This document shows, piece after piece, positions 11,633 through 23,518 of a DNA stretch of 64,000 bases (its first letter is position 1; each line of letters starts with the position of its first letter). The notes beneath the pieces were generated by a model. The model did no database searches, had not been told where the DNA came from, and was given only the letters and a program-made list of their open reading frames with translations. Source of the DNA: Bisporella sp. PMI_857 (Eukaryota > Ascomycota > Leotiomycetes > Helotiales > Helotiaceae); the NCBI GenBank assembly GCA_021307315.1, contig JAJSPD010000027.1, forward strand, positions 496,001 through 560,000, given 5' to 3'. The position numbers and the translations under genes are program-made.

Positions 11633-13109
11633 CTATGCATAAAAGTTGACGGTATCCTTTTTCTTTGCTTGCACTTCGGCGATAGCATCGACATAGTGCT
11701 CGTGGCTAATCTTGGCTTTGCCCATTCTCAGCGCAATCATACCAGCCTCAACACATACGGCTTTAAGCTGGGCACCGCCAAATTCGTCTGTACTTCGTGC
11801 CAATTCCGGCCAGTTGACAGCATCATCCACAGTCATTTTTCGGCTGTGAATCTTCAATATCTGAGCGCGCGCTTCCTCGTTTGGTAGAGGGAACTCTATC
11901 TTCCTATCCAAACGTCCTGAACGAAGTAGCGCAGGATCAAGAACATCAATTCTGTTCGTGGCTGCGAGGACCTTGATCCTATCATCGGAGGCGAAACCAT
12001 CAAGTTGATTTAGTAGCTCCAACATAGTTCGCTGGACTTCTCTGTCTCCACTCTTCTCACTGTCGAAACGCTTCGTACCAACGGCATCCAATTCATCAAT
12101 GAAGATAATCGCAGGCGCCTTCTCCTTTGCCAAAGCAAAGCAATCCCGTACTAGCTTAGCACCATCACCAATGAACATTTGTACGAGCTGAGGTCCGGCA
12201 AGTTTGAGGAAGGTGGCGTCGGTCTGCGCAGCACAAGCTCTAGCGAGAAGAGTTTTACCAGTGCCTGGAGGACCGTACATAAGAGCACCTTTCGCAGGGT
12301 TAGCATATCCTGACATGTTCAGTGGATCAAACGCATACCCTTTGGAGCTTTGATGCCTATCTTCTTAAAACGTTCAGCCTCCTTCATGGGCCAAACAATG
12401 GCTTCTACCAGTTCCTCAATTTGCTTATCTAGTCCTCCTACATCCGTGTACTTTTCTGTTGGCTTCTCATCTACCTCCATAGCCTTCACTCTACTGTCAT
12501 ACTCTGCCGGTAACGTGTCGAGGACCAAGTATGAATCCTTGTTAACACCAATCAAGTCTCCAGGTTTTAAGGTTTCGGGATCAACTAGACCAATCAATGG
12601 TAGAAAGATAGTTTGTCTGGTAGATGTTTTTATGACAGCGGATTTGCCCACTCGTGTGGCATCAAGATCGATATTGGCCCCCTCCTCGGCCGACTCTGCG
12701 GTTGGGTCAAGATCAAGAAGCTCAACGACATTGCCGACGAGATAGGGTAATTGCCTATTTAGATGTTAGAAGACATTATCCATCGCATCAAAACTGCATA
12801 CCGGTTGTTCTCAATCTTTTCCAGGTTGTCCTTGATCTTCTCGTTCATGGTAGCTTTCTCATGTGTCAAACGTTGAAATTCACTCTTCATGATCCGTGAA
12901 TCGTTTTCCAGAAGCCTTCTCCGCGTGAGAATATCTGCTGTGCTGAGACTGTAGATTTCTTCATCTATTGGATCTTCTTCTTTCTCCTCAGCATCTGCAT
13001 CTTTCATCTCAGCATCACCCTTTCGATCTGACTTCTTATCCTTATCCTCATCCTTTTTATCCTCCTTCTGCTCGCGCTCGAGGTCTTCGAGATCTTCTAA
13101 GGTAGACAT
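11633..13109 (-). CDS. 26S proteasome regulatory ATPase subunit Rpt5 (6A)
   Basis: AAA+ ATPase of the 19S base ring, which unfolds ubiquitylated substrates and feeds them to the 20S core. Three exons on the minus strand: 13109-12802, 12754-12339 and 12288-11633, with introns of 47 and 50 nt, giving about 459 aa. The N-terminus is very acidic/basic (alternating D/E/K), then a coiled coil, then an OB-type domain ([11 protein letters not shown] onward). Walker A GPPGTGKT is at about 247-254, Walker [10 protein letters not shown] at about 302-310, followed by the SRH region with ATNR and [12 protein letters not shown]. The chain ends in NFYA, an HbYX-type tail used to open the 20S gate. Intron 2 falls just before the Walker A loop. 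The subunit identity (6A rather than another Rpt) rests on the acidic N-terminus, LVGNVVELL and the [10 protein letters not shown] end. It is divergent from TFIIB. Confidence 0.96.
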
Positions 13110-14022
13110 GACGAGCTAGATATGGTATGGAATTGGAGTTACTCTAAAAGGTAGATGAGATTAAACAATCAAGAAAGTGGTGCTGCTGTAGAGTAACAGT
13201 TGGTTCCGTAGAGCTGTTGACCCTTGAGCTTGTTAAGGCACGATGGAGCTTCGCGTTCTTCGATGCCTTACTAAAAAAGGTCACCGTAATCGGTGAGGCT
13301 GGCGCTTATGTCATCAATAAGGCTTATATCACGTGCAGGAAGAAGCGCCGAGAACCTGAAATCTTCACTTGCTACTTCTAGGCTTCATCGCCTCCTCCCA
13401 TCAATCCCTCTCCAACAACCGTTCCTTCAGTGTCAAAGCCCGTCGACTGTCGTCTGAATATATCTCGAAGTTGCAGGTCATCTTTGCATATCATAGACTA
13501 CGACTTAAACGTGAAATCTGACGACGCCAGTGAATCCTCGTTCCGGACGCCTTAACTGGTCTTCAGCTCTGGAATCATTCACCGATCCTCTTCGGCGCAC
13601 TTTCGATTCATCACTCTAACCTTCTTTTCAACTGCTCATTTATCCAGCGTACAGTCATACTTTGCAATTATCTAGTTCTCACCAACGCTTCGAGCCAGGC
13701 TCAACCACTTTCATCTCGTCAAACAGCGCACACGCATTCTCTTTGATCATTTTCTCGCCACAAAGGGTACAGCAGGCATAACACCTCTGTCCGTCGTTTT
13801 CTCGACTGCGCTTCGAAGCAGCTTCCAGTCAATACCGCCAAACTGCATTCCCAACTTTTCAAGAAGTGCACCACTCAACTTCTTTGCAAGAAGCCGACCA
13901 CAGACCTACGTTCTCGTGCTGCGGTATCGAAGAAGCGAAAGCAAATCAGAAAGCGCGGACCGCGCAGGCCGACGTTCGATCCTAAAGATAACATATACAT
14001 TGCAAAGCCTTATACATCGAAA
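13110..14022. promoter_or_regulatory. Shared divergent promoter region of RPT5 and TFIIB genes
   Basis: 0.9 kb between the two divergent housekeeping starts. The side near TFIIB is pyrimidine-rich (13380-13900), as in long 5' leaders of strongly expressed fungal genes. I found no TATA box near either start and no yeast-type PACE (GGTGGCAAA) motif next to RPT5. No coding exon is apparent. Confidence 0.5.
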
Positions 14023-15123
14023 ATGATGGCGCCAGCTCAGACTGGGGGTATGGACGAGCCTTTTGTCCAAAATCTCAACTTGACTGCTATCTGCAAAGAC
14101 TGTAAAGAAGTCCCTCCAAACCTTGTCGAGGAGTTCTCTTCTGGTGACTTGGTCTGCGGTTCCTGCGGCCTCGTCATTGGTGACCGCATCGTTGATACTC
14201 GCTCTGAATGGCGTACATTCGCAAACGATGACCAAGGCACGGATGATCCTTCCCGTGTTGGTGATGCCGCAAATCCTCTTCTCAACGGCTCTCAACTTTC
14301 TACTTCAATCGCCTTTGGAGAGAATAAACTTGGTCGAGACCTTCACCGTGCTCACGGAAAAGTCAACGCAGATAAAGCCACGAAGAGCTTGCTTGCTGCC
14401 TATAAGGAGATTGGTGCCCACTGTGATTCTGTCAACATGTCTAAGAATGTCTCTGATACTGCCAAACACCTCTACAAGCGTGTTGACGATGCCAAAGCAT
14501 TCAAGGGCAAGTCGTTGGATGTTATCATCTCCGGATGCATTTTCATCGCCTGCCGTCAGTGCAAGGTCCCTCGAACTTTCCGTGAGGTTTTCGCCATGAC
14601 GAAGGTTAGCAAGAAGGAGATTGGGCGAATTTTCAAGGCATTGGAGAAGTTCTTTGCAGAAGATTCGGCCAAGAATCAAGTTGCTAACAAAGGTAAGATT
14701 ATGTGGTTACTACTATTATTTACTATGTATTAATCTCAAGCTGAAGGTCATATTGCTCCTCCCGATACATACAAGGTTACTACTGCAACCGAGGCTTCGG
14801 AGCTCATTGTCCGTTTCAACAGTCAAATTGGTCTTAGGGAGAACAGATTCACTATTGTTGCTCAAGCACTCGCGAAGAAAGTGGCAGATCATGGTGACCT
14901 CGGTGGTAGATCTCCACTTTCCATCGCAGCTTCGAGTATCTTCATGACATCCTATCTGCTTAATAATCCTCGAACCCCCAAGGAGATCTCTGCGGTCGCT
15001 GGTGTTAGTGATAGTACTATTCGTAACGCCTATAAGCAGATGCACGCAGAGCGCGAGACACTCATTGAGGCTTCATGGTTCAAGGATGGTGTCATCCCAT
15101 GGGATCTGCTTCCTGCGGCTTAA
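14023..15123 (+). CDS. Transcription initiation factor IIB (TFIIB)
   Basis: General RNA polymerase II initiation factor that bridges TBP-bound promoter DNA and the polymerase. Two exons, 14023-14692 and 14747-15123, with a 54-nt intron, giving 348 aa, almost the length of yeast Sua7. An N-terminal zinc ribbon has C24, C27, C45 and C48. The B-reader/linker follows (DTRSEWRTFANDD), then two cyclin-like repeats. The first covers about 110-210 (LLAAYKEI..CDSVN to KEIGRIFKALEKF) and the second about 235-330 (ASELIVRFNSQIGL to TIRNAYKQMH). The intron lies between the two repeats. An adjacent ATG doublet (MM) at the start leaves the exact initiation codon open by one residue. The conserved WRTF and the repeats make the assignment firm. 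Confidence 0.96.
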
Positions 15124-15583
15124 GCGAAATGAGTGGTTGATTTGACCGTAATATTTCGTTGATTTCAGAGAACTTTAGGATCATAAGAGCTTAGCTCTAT
15201 TTCTAGTGGTTGTGCTATGCGATACTTGCTCTGATATCGACTGGAGGTGTTCTGCGGCAAATTTGATTGAGGATTGAGCTTGATCTTACTTCAGCAGGAC
15301 AAAGACGTGGCAGTGAGCCTGACGCTTCAGGAATAGTTTTCCGTGAAATGTGGGAATTCTACAGCGCTAACGCTGGTTGCTCGTGTTTCTTGGAAGTTAC
15401 TCCATAGCACACAGCAATCTTAAAAGCATGCATATAGAATCCATATGCCCGGGAATTGTGACTGCATTTTCGTGATCGAAACAGCACTTAGAACTAATAA
15501 TACCTAAAAAGTCGGGTACTCAATACCATCGTCGCAAGACAATCATACACAGCATCCATGTTCCCTTCAAAATTGCGTGATCT
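15124..15583. other. Convergent intergenic region
   Basis: 460 bases between the 3' ends of the TFIIB gene and the NADAR gene. No gene is supported. Confidence 0.5.
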
Positions 15584-16228
15584 TCAATCTTCCCTCTTTG
15601 CAGCCTTCTCGTCCTCCCCCCTTCTCGTCTCTGCTCCCTGATCACCCTCCCTAAGCCTGTCCCTAGCGTGCATCAGCGCCTTCCCCAGCAAATTTAATCC
15701 CCAGCTCTTGCGATTCTTCTCCGCGTTCTTCTCTCCAAACCCAACCCCCCAAATGCGATCCATAGGGCTCGCCTCCACCAACTCTCTATTCCCTGTGGCC
15801 AGCAACCTCTCCTTCAACGGCCTTCCCTCTGAATCCTTCCCGTTCTTGAATTTGTAGTAGCTGCCATCCTGGACAATGCGCTCGCGATTCTTGTTCCACG
15901 TATCATTCACAAACGGCGTGACTTTCCTTCCCAATGCCTTTTGCGTTTTGGGCGAGGTAGTCTCGAGGATCGCGGCTGCTCGTTCTTGGTCGTTGAAGAG
16001 AATGGCTTTTTGGTACATCATGTATCTGCCAGTTTTGTCAATTTTGGGTCACAGAAGGGGGAAATATGTGGCGGCGTACTGTTCTGCGGTGACATAAGTG
16101 ATACCCTCCTCAGCTGCTGTGAACGGTGAGGTGTACCACTGGGATAGGAAATCGCGATTATCGCCATACTCTCTCCAAAAGTAGACTGCTCCCCCTTCTG
16201 CGCCTGGTGTATCGGATGAAGACGACAT
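15584..16228 (-). CDS. NADAR-domain (YbiA-like) protein
   Basis: Small protein of the NADAR / DUF1768 family, related to bacterial YbiA and thought to act on riboflavin-precursor or ADP-ribosyl-type N-glycosidic bonds. Two exons on the minus strand, 16228-16080 and 16025-15584, with a 54-nt intron, giving about 196 aa. The first exon carries VYFWREYG..FLSQWYTSPF. The intron falls inside the signature EQYMMYQKAILFND, which is rebuilt exactly by splicing. Other family marks are KALGRKV..F, W..NR..IV..G.Y.KF, ELVEASPMDRIWGVG and W.GLNLLGKALM..RDRL. A charged 25-residue tail follows. It probably acts in the cytosol. Divergent from the MaoC-type gene, with about 700 bases between their starts. The enzymatic substrate in fungi is not known to me. 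Confidence 0.92.
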
Positions 16229-16931
16229 TCTGTTCGACTTGATACGGCTTTGATGGTTGCGCCGCGATGCAGAGTGTGCTGTACAGAGGCAACCTAGAGG
16301 TTTAGTGAAGGAGGGGCAGGTTTATAGCAAACGACCGAAGCTACTCAAGGTAGCTACGCCGTGGGAGTCATGAAGGCTGGGAAGACATGATAAGACGGGA
16401 TGAGTCTCTTCCCATCGTTTCAAGTCTATTCAAAGGACTTGAGAGTAAGACGCCTTAGACTCAGCCATGAGATAGAGCTAGTCATGGGTATAATTGTATA
16501 CAGGGCTGCCGATGACTCGACATCTCCCGCCGATAGCCCGCTCGAAGTGGGCCTTGGCATAGGCCTGACTGTGAATTTTCATCCAACACAGACTTACAGT
16601 AATTTCAATGTTGAACTGAGCAGCTCATGCCTGGAGCCTCGATTGAAGCCCTTCCAAGAGCACTCTCCCGAGAAAAATGCCGTAGAAAGGATTTAAGTTT
16701 GTGTGGACATTTCAGTGACACTGGCCCGAACAGAACTGCCGAGGTTCGGCTGGAGCTCAGGGACCAAGTGCTAGTGTGGGGGAGGACAGGACAGGATCAA
16801 AACCCTGGGGAAAGGAACATTTCGCACAACGCATCTTATATCCTTTACTTCAATTGCTGTGCAAGCGTCTTTTCTATTGCCCTTAGTACTTCTATCAACA
16901 TATCTATAGCTACATATTGCCAATTAGCAAC
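16229..16931. promoter_or_regulatory. Divergent intergenic region, NADAR gene and MaoC-type gene
   Basis: 700 bases separating two divergent starts. A short frame at 16400-16696 has no recognisable content. A tatatccttt sequence at about 16837-16847, roughly 90 bases before the MaoC start, could serve as a weak TATA element. Confidence 0.4.
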
Positions 16932-18011
16932 ATGAGCGGCCCAGGAGTTGGCTTTCAGTACCCACCCGTGGAGGTGACCTGGTTAAAGCGAGATGTCCTA
17001 CTATTCGCAAACAGCATTGGCTGCACAGTCGATGAACTACATTTCTTATATGTAAGATTCTGATTCTGTTCTCAATGGCATTCCTAATATGGACCCAGGA
17101 ACTGCACCCAAACTTTGCCGTCTTCCCGACCTATCCCGTCATCCTCCGTGAGCAGTTCCCTTCCCATTCTGAGCCGCTCTCTAACCATGCTCTACAGCAT
17201 TCAAAAACTCGACACAAGAAGTAATTGACTTTTATGCCGCCCAAAAGTCCAACCCCATTCCCGGCGTGCCCAAGTTCGACGCCACCCGCGTCGTCGACGG
17301 ACAACGTATCATCACCTTGCTGAAGCCCCTCCCTGTCACCTCCGCTGGCAAGACCTTTGAGCTTCGCGCAAAGATACTCGGTGTATATGACAAAGGAAAG
17401 CCCGGTAGCGTCGTGGAGACGCAGCAGGATATCGTGGACAAGGCGACGGGCGAGAGCTACGTGAAGATGGTCGGCAGCGCTTTCTATGTTGGACAGGGTG
17501 GATGGGGAGGACCAAAGGGTCCTGCGACGGAAAATTTCCCGCCGCCCCAGGGGAAGAAACCGGATGCTGTGGCGGAGCATCAGACGAAGGTCGAAAGTGC
17601 ATTGTTGTATAGGTTTGTTTCCTTCCACTTCCCTTTAATCTAGGAAATATAACTAACATAAGCAGATTGAATGGCGACTACAACCCTCTTCACGCAACTC
17701 CTGAGCCAGGACAGCGGATGGGTTTTGGAGGGGCAATCATGCATGGTCTTTCCAGTTATAACTTTGCTGCCCACGGGCTTCTGAAAGCCATTGGTGGCAG
17801 TGACCCAAATAACATAAAAGAATTCCAGGCCCGTTTTGCATCTCCAGTCAAGCCTGGAGACAAGCTTGTTACCGAGATTTGGAAGACGGGCATAGTAAAG
17901 GACGGGTGGGAGGAGATCCGTTTCCAAACTTCGGTTGAGGGAGGGAAGGTGTGCTTGAGCAATGGACGCGCTCTGATGAAGCCTGTTAGTGGAGGCGGCA
18001 GCAAGTTGTAG
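16932..18011 (+). CDS. Peroxisomal MaoC-like / hydratase-2 family enoyl-CoA hydratase
   Basis: Hot-dog-fold hydratase resembling the hydratase-2 part of fungal multifunctional beta-oxidation protein, here as a stand-alone enzyme. Four exons: 16932-17051, 17099-17147, 17198-17612 and 17666-18011, with introns of 47, 50 and 53 nt, giving about 309 aa. The N-terminal hot-dog half contains VTWLKRDVLLFANSIGC and later RAKILGVYDKGKPGSVVE. The C-terminal half carries the hydratase-2 motif, RLNGDYNPLH at 195-204 and then GFGGAIMHGL at about 214-223, with D199 and H204 in the catalytic positions. The last three residues are SKL, a canonical PTS1 signal, so a peroxisomal matrix location is well supported. 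No dehydrogenase domain is attached, unlike Fox2. Likely role: hydration of trans-2-enoyl-CoA to (3R)-hydroxyacyl-CoA in fatty-acid or polyketide-type degradation. Confidence 0.93.
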
Positions 18012-18626
18012 ATGATATGCTCGTGGGGTCATGTATGAAGTTATTTAGCAAGGATTTAGAAGAAAAAAGCCTGAAATGATCTGAACTGTACTGAAAAGCT
18101 GAACGTCAGAACAAGCTACTCAAGTATTGTGAAAGAGTTTTGCTCCATGTTTCGGACATAAGATACCAGCGACAGAGGGAGGGTGAAAAGTGATACCAAA
18201 GTCTCACTCCGTCAAATGATTGGACCACTCATTATTGAAAGAGTTTGCAACATACAAAACAACTAGACTGCCCTGAAATTAAAATCCAGAAACTAGGAGG
18301 AGCTTTCCATGTGCATGAGTTAGGAAAGGAGTTAGGAATGAGAAGATTGAAATTAATAGCTCGTAGTTCCTTAACTGTAAAATCCATAGATCGAACTAAT
18401 GTCTCGAATTTCACTTGAAATTCTAGTTTTTCTTCAAAATCCCTAGAGTTGTCAACAAACCAGGTGTAGAATATATGACCTGATGTAAGTGAACCTCCAT
18501 ACAAGGTGGACCGGAAGTTTATGCCTCAGGCACCAACACCTAACCTCGCTTTTCAAAGATCTCATCTCAAGCCGGAACCTCTCGACGAAGTCAAAACATC
18601 CAATTGACACCACACCACCCGTCATC
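18012..18626. other. Intergenic region before ATP14
   Basis: About 615 bases with no supported gene. It should contain the 3' UTR of the MaoC-type gene and the promoter and leader of ATP14. No clear TATA box is seen. Confidence 0.45.
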
Positions 18627-19162
18627 ATGCTCGCACACTCACTCAGAGCCTCGGTAGTTGCCCCCTCAATTTACGATATACGGAACTGACAATAGCAGCG
18701 CTCCACAATCACCCGCGTCGCAACCAGCGTGGTCTGCAAGCGCACCTTCATCACCCCTACAGCCATCCGTCAAGGTTCGTCTTTTTCTCCACCCTTGATT
18801 CCTTCTACGAGGTCATAAGGTAGCAATTGCAAGAACAGCCCAAGGCCTGCGCCTTAGCCTCTTTCTTCCGGAAGCAAAATTCCAGCTAACAACCACCAGC
18901 GGACCTCGTCCAAGACCTATACCTCCGCGAACTAAAGGCCTACAAGGTGCCCGCGGTCAAGGCCTCCGACTCCGAGGGACAAGTCCAGAAGTTCAACGCG
19001 CCCAAGGCACCAAAGAGCCCCGAGGAGTCCGATATCGCGAATGAGTTGAAGGCGTATGAGGCTAGTGCCGTAGAGGTTGAGGGACAGGAGGGAGGGGCTG
19101 CGGCCGAGACGAGTGACAGCTGGTTTGAGGAGCCGGAGGAGGAGGTTGAGGCCAAGCATTAG
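18627..19162 (+). CDS. Mitochondrial F1Fo ATP synthase subunit h
   Basis: Peripheral-stalk subunit h of mitochondrial ATP synthase (yeast Atp14), a small imported protein. Three exons, 18627-18653, 18696-18774 and 18900-19162, give about 122 aa, matching the family. The first two exons encode a basic, Ser/Thr/Arg-rich presequence (RSTITRVATSVVCKRTF). The third encodes the mature part beginning ADLVQDLYLRELKAYK, with the diagnostic SDSEGQVQKF and SPEESDIANELKAYE, and ends in a very acidic tail. The first donor (TCG|GTAGTT) is weak, and the acceptor could be AATAG or the CAG three bases later, which would change the product by one residue. The intron before exon 3 is 125 nt. Confidence 0.9.
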
Positions 19163-21322
19163 ATGAGCATTATAGAAAACCGAACGATGGAGATTTGCAT
19201 GATGGAGTAGCATCTGCAGATATAAGGAACCATCTGAGGGACGGAGGATTGTGTATCTATAGAATCGAAGAATGATAGGGCATGGCATGAATTTTGGGCA
19301 TTGTGTGCTCCAAGCATGCAATCGAATCATACTCGTGTTTCCTGTCTTTGATACGTGGGCAATCCTTGGAGGTGGTGATTTTAAGTATAAAAGTTATCCC
19401 ATGGTTCGGTTGCAGGTGCAATAATATCCTCAGTGTCCCTCTCCATAATCTTTATTTGCAAGATGTAACATCAGCCATGTCATCTATCATTATTTTTCAC
19501 AAGATGACAGAAGATATATTCTCAATTGGACCAAAGGATAAACATGCCATTTCATCTCAGAGGTTCAGTCAATCATCCTGTTGTCGTCATACACATAACC
19601 GCTGTGCACTTCATCAAACACGTCCTTTATAACCTACTTGTATACTGACATGTTCAAAGGGATGTCAAGCGGACCTCACAAATTCATTGAAGTGGAAAGC
19701 ATAAACCTTGAAAACTCTTGCTGTTTCTATGTTCTATCAGACATTTGCATTTAGCATACCCTCTCTATGTGAAAAGGAATCCTCTTTTATAATTTAGTAA
19801 GAAGGAATATAATACAAGCTCGGAGCTATATTCCACATCTATGCATTCAAACATTACAGATCACAACCATACTCACCATGTCACTTGAAGCTAATCATGC
19901 CTCTCTCGTTAAATCTGTAAAATAACACAACATCTATGTCCTAGATATCTTTAAAAAAAAAATGCTAGCAGCACATCTAAGAATATAACTCAGATCGCTT
20001 GCTAGGAAACTCATGGAGATCGCTGAGCATCGCTATGCTAAGCCCCTCACAAATTTAAAGACCCATTATGCTTTTTTCTGAAGGCGGATACGTATATATG
20101 AAGAAGCAGAGTTGCCCTCATGAACCCCTGAAATCTTGTCAAATTAAACGCCGTTGTCAAGTACCTGCCTGCTATCAAATCTAGAGATATTTTTCTCACA
20201 TTTGAAGCTAAGTTCTGGAATCTCAAGAAGCAAATGCATAATTCAAATCGAACATCGATATCAGAATATAACCTGATAATTTAGGAAGAAAGCCACCATG
20301 CGTGATATATAGCGACACCCTCTTGCATTTCTCGTTGGGTCATTCTCTGCCTTATGGTTCTGTGGCTTTACTTCTGTGCTAGGGGAGGCTCTTCTTTTAT
20401 AACATGGAAGGATCATAGTATAGCCAGATCTTTTCTATCTACAACTCATTCATTTCATCTTCAAAACCCTCTAAACTCACCTTATCATATTAAATTCTGG
20501 TCTCCTATGGAGTGCTCTATAAAGGACCGCAACGATGCCTTCTCGTAGACCTCTAACATAGATCAAACACCAGAAAGTCGGCCTGGTGGATGGGAATTTG
20601 AGCAACGGCACCCACTGGGCGTTCCTACTGCCAATAAACTCTTAATTTTAAAACAATGCATCATTCTATTATCCAGATGCACATATGTTTATGAAGGGGA
20701 ACACTGCAGCTCTCCATCAATTCCCACAACTTTCAGCCCAGCAAACACATTCTGTCGTCTGCCTCGTTGCTATCAAAAGCACCTTCACTCTCTCCGTAGG
20801 GGCTTCCAAAGCCTAGGAACTTAGATATTTATGTATCCATATCCCCGCATCAGCTTCCAGCTAGAACAAGCAGCATTTAAATGCCATCCTCAAATTTTAA
20901 TATCGCCTATCTCTAACTAGTCCCTGGTCTTGTTAACGTGGATTTCGCGATATATACGACTAGATCCTCCTATAAGACGCTTCCAGCCCTTCTTTTATAA
21001 CCCATCATGGACGCCACCTCCCTAAGATCCTCCAAGGACGCACAATATCCACCATAATCACGGCTTGCGCCTAACCAAACACCTACGTAGTAAACTTACA
21101 ACCCCGAACCACACCAAAATATTATATAAGCCTCCCCTAAAGAAGAAGCACCGCTAAACAAGGCACGACATGAAGACGACGTGCGACAGATGGCGGAGGA
21201 AGCATTATTTGTAAAACGTAGCGAACTCTCCAGATACTTACCATACAGTATCCCAAGGACCACTTCGAGCGGGCATATCACGCATCCTGATTCAATATCC
21301 GTACGAGCGAGAACCTCCCCTT

Positions 21323-21358
<36 letters not shown>

Positions 21359-21944
21359 AATGCTGTCAACATGATCCTGTCAGCCAAGCTGAAGAAATAA
21401 GAAAAAGGAAACAAAAAACCATCTTTCGCTCCAGCAGCGAAACCTCGTATCTCCAAACATAAAGTATAAAAGGTTGGTAAGGGCGGAACCGCGAGCCAAT
21501 CTAACAAGGCGAATCTACCACCTGCGCTAGGATTCTGCGGTCATGGTGTCGCAGGAGTAGTGGGGGTTGCCGTATATGCGCATATGTGTAATCGGGTGTC
21601 CGAACGAATAAAGATCTTGTTGTTAAAATTTACGGTTTTACAGAGTAGGAAGAAGGGTTTGTTATGGCCTTTGCCGATATAATGTTCTCCCAGGGGTATA
21701 CCTCGCTTACACGTAATGAACTCTGCTTTAAGATCAAAACGAAATAAGTTTGAGAGAAAGAAAAGAGTTCTCTGTGAAAGGCATGCTGGAAATGTTAGCT
21801 GAAACTTTGTAGCGCGGAATTTTGCGTTATCAATGTAACTCATAATAGAGAGGCACAACGCGGCGCCATAGAAACGGCCAATGTTCATCATAATGCATTA
21901 TATTACTCATGGACTTCTAGGTCTCGTTGCTTTTAACCAGTCTC
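19163..21944. other. Long gene-free region (2.8 kb)
   Basis: No coding exon or RNA gene can be supported on either strand. The sequence is AT-leaning with scattered C-rich patches. The decamer TCTTTTATAA occurs at 19783, 20393 and 20991, about 600 bases apart each time. A (CT)15 microsatellite lies at 21327-21356. The frame at 21541-21891 on the minus strand is hydrophobic/basic and not protein-like. Possibilities are long 3' UTRs, an unannotated non-coding RNA or eroded sequence. Confidence 0.4.
21327..21356. repeat. (CT)15 microsatellite
   Basis: Fifteen uninterrupted CT units within the gene-free region. Likely variable in length between isolates. Confidence 0.95.
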
Positions 21945-23518
21945 TTATACCGCGTTCCCGCCCTTATGCGAGCAAGTTTTCTCAACCGATGCCTCTTCGG
22001 CAGCAATCTTCCACTTGAATAGCTCCGCGCGAATCTGCTTAGGGCTTCTCGGATTAATCGACGTCTTCGTCCTAGGCGGGAGGCCATCCACCGACAACGC
22101 AAGCTGGGCAGCAACATACGCTGCGGCCTTAGCATTCAGTGTCAGGGCCTCCACATGAATATTGCTCGTTGTGTCGCAGGCTAAGTGGTAGCACGGATCT
22201 GTTGGCGCGCCAGCACCTGTGAACAGGCCCGAAGATGGAATGCCCAGACGCAAGAAGCCGACGTAGTCTGATCCCGTACCGAAGCCGCCGAAATAGGCGG
22301 GTTTGCCCGCTGCGATGAGGTAGTCGAGGAGTGGTTGCGCACCGTAGGCATCACCGGGGTTGGTGCCTTGGTAGACGGCGTAGACCGGGAAAGGTGAGCC
22401 TATCATGTCGTAGTTGAAGTAGAACCGGATCTTGTCAGCTTCTGCTTCGCTGAGTTGGGAGGTGTAATAGAGGGAGCCAACGAGACCACTCTCTTCCGCT
22501 CCCCACCAGGCGAAACGGACTTTATTCTTGATGCCTGTATATCTGCGGATGGCAGTCAGGATCTCAAGGAGAGCGGTGCTGCCAGATCCATCATCGTTGA
22601 CACCTGGCCCTGCTTGAACAGAGTCCAAATGCGCGCCGAGCACAATCACGTTGTTGGGATCCCCTTCTTTGGTCTCGGCAAAGACGTTCCAGGACTCGCG
22701 CTGCTCGAAGATGGAATCTACCAGTAACGTGACGACGAGCTCTTCACCTGCGGCTAAGCGGGTCTTCCATGCTGTGCCGACATCTAGAGAGACGAGGCCT
22801 GCAGGCGCAAGAAGACCGATGTTGCCGGCTCCTAGTGTTGCTAAGTTTGGAGTTCCAGGGTTTTGGTGCCAGATGATGACTGCGAGAGCGCCATGGTTCT
22901 TTGCAAGTCTCAATTTCTCAGAGATGTTGCAGGTTCCGCGCTTGATGAGGGCAATTTTGCCTGTTGCGTCAATTCCACTCCATTGATCTTCGAAGCATGC
23001 GGATCCTTGAAATGTCAGTATTATTTGATTTAAGAGGTCGTGGTTTTGTCAAACTGACCTCTGGTGTCATCGACTGGCGTATCAATCAACGGAGCCGTGA
23101 ATCCATCTGGTACTGGCGTTGCTGAATTATACAAGAAGCTAAGGACTGTGACCGCCTCACCATCAGGACCCGTGAGTTTGATCTGGCGGGTCTGCTCGAA
23201 GGTGTGATTGAAGTGTTGAGTCCAAGTATCAAATTCCGGGGCAAACCTGATTGCGGCCCTTTCCCAGACATAGTCTGACGACGCTTTGTAGCCCGGAAGG
23301 CCGAATGCTCTGTTCCCGCCGTTGTCGTTGGCGATTTTGTTGAAGTTCCAGAGATTGCCGAGAAGTCTATATATCTATGAATGGAAGTTGAAGTGATCCG
23401 GCAAGGGTACTTACTCCTTGGCCTCAATATCGGCGGCGAGCTTTTCTGGGGTCAGCTGCTCGGTAGCTGAACATCCCAAAGCATATAATACTGCAGCCAG
23501 GGGAATAATGGTCTTCAT
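21945..23518 (-). CDS. M28 family aminopeptidase with PA domain, secreted or vacuolar
   Basis: Zinc exopeptidase of family M28 (aminopeptidase Y-like). Three exons on the minus strand: 23518-23415, 23366-23059 and 23005-21945, with introns of 48 and 53 nt, giving about 490 aa. An N-terminal signal peptide is present (MKTIIPLAAVLYALGCSA). A protease-associated domain lies at about 125-230 (SACFEDQWSGIDATGKIALIK onward). The peptidase domain has all metal and catalytic residues: H263 (GAHLDSV), D275 (GVNDDGSG), E308/E309 (GAEESGLVGS), D337 (FNYDMIGS) and H411 (CYHLACD). An FGTGSDYVGF segment lies near the active site. The C-terminal ~45 residues are basic and Lys/Ser-rich, longer than in many relatives. 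A TATA-like ttatata sits about 90 bases upstream (near 23608). Expected to remove N-terminal residues from peptides outside the cell or in the vacuole. Confidence 0.94.

Noticed and set aside
21541..21891. A 116-codon minus-strand frame
   Set aside because: Composition is not protein-like, there are no splice partners, and it lies in repetitive AT-leaning sequence.
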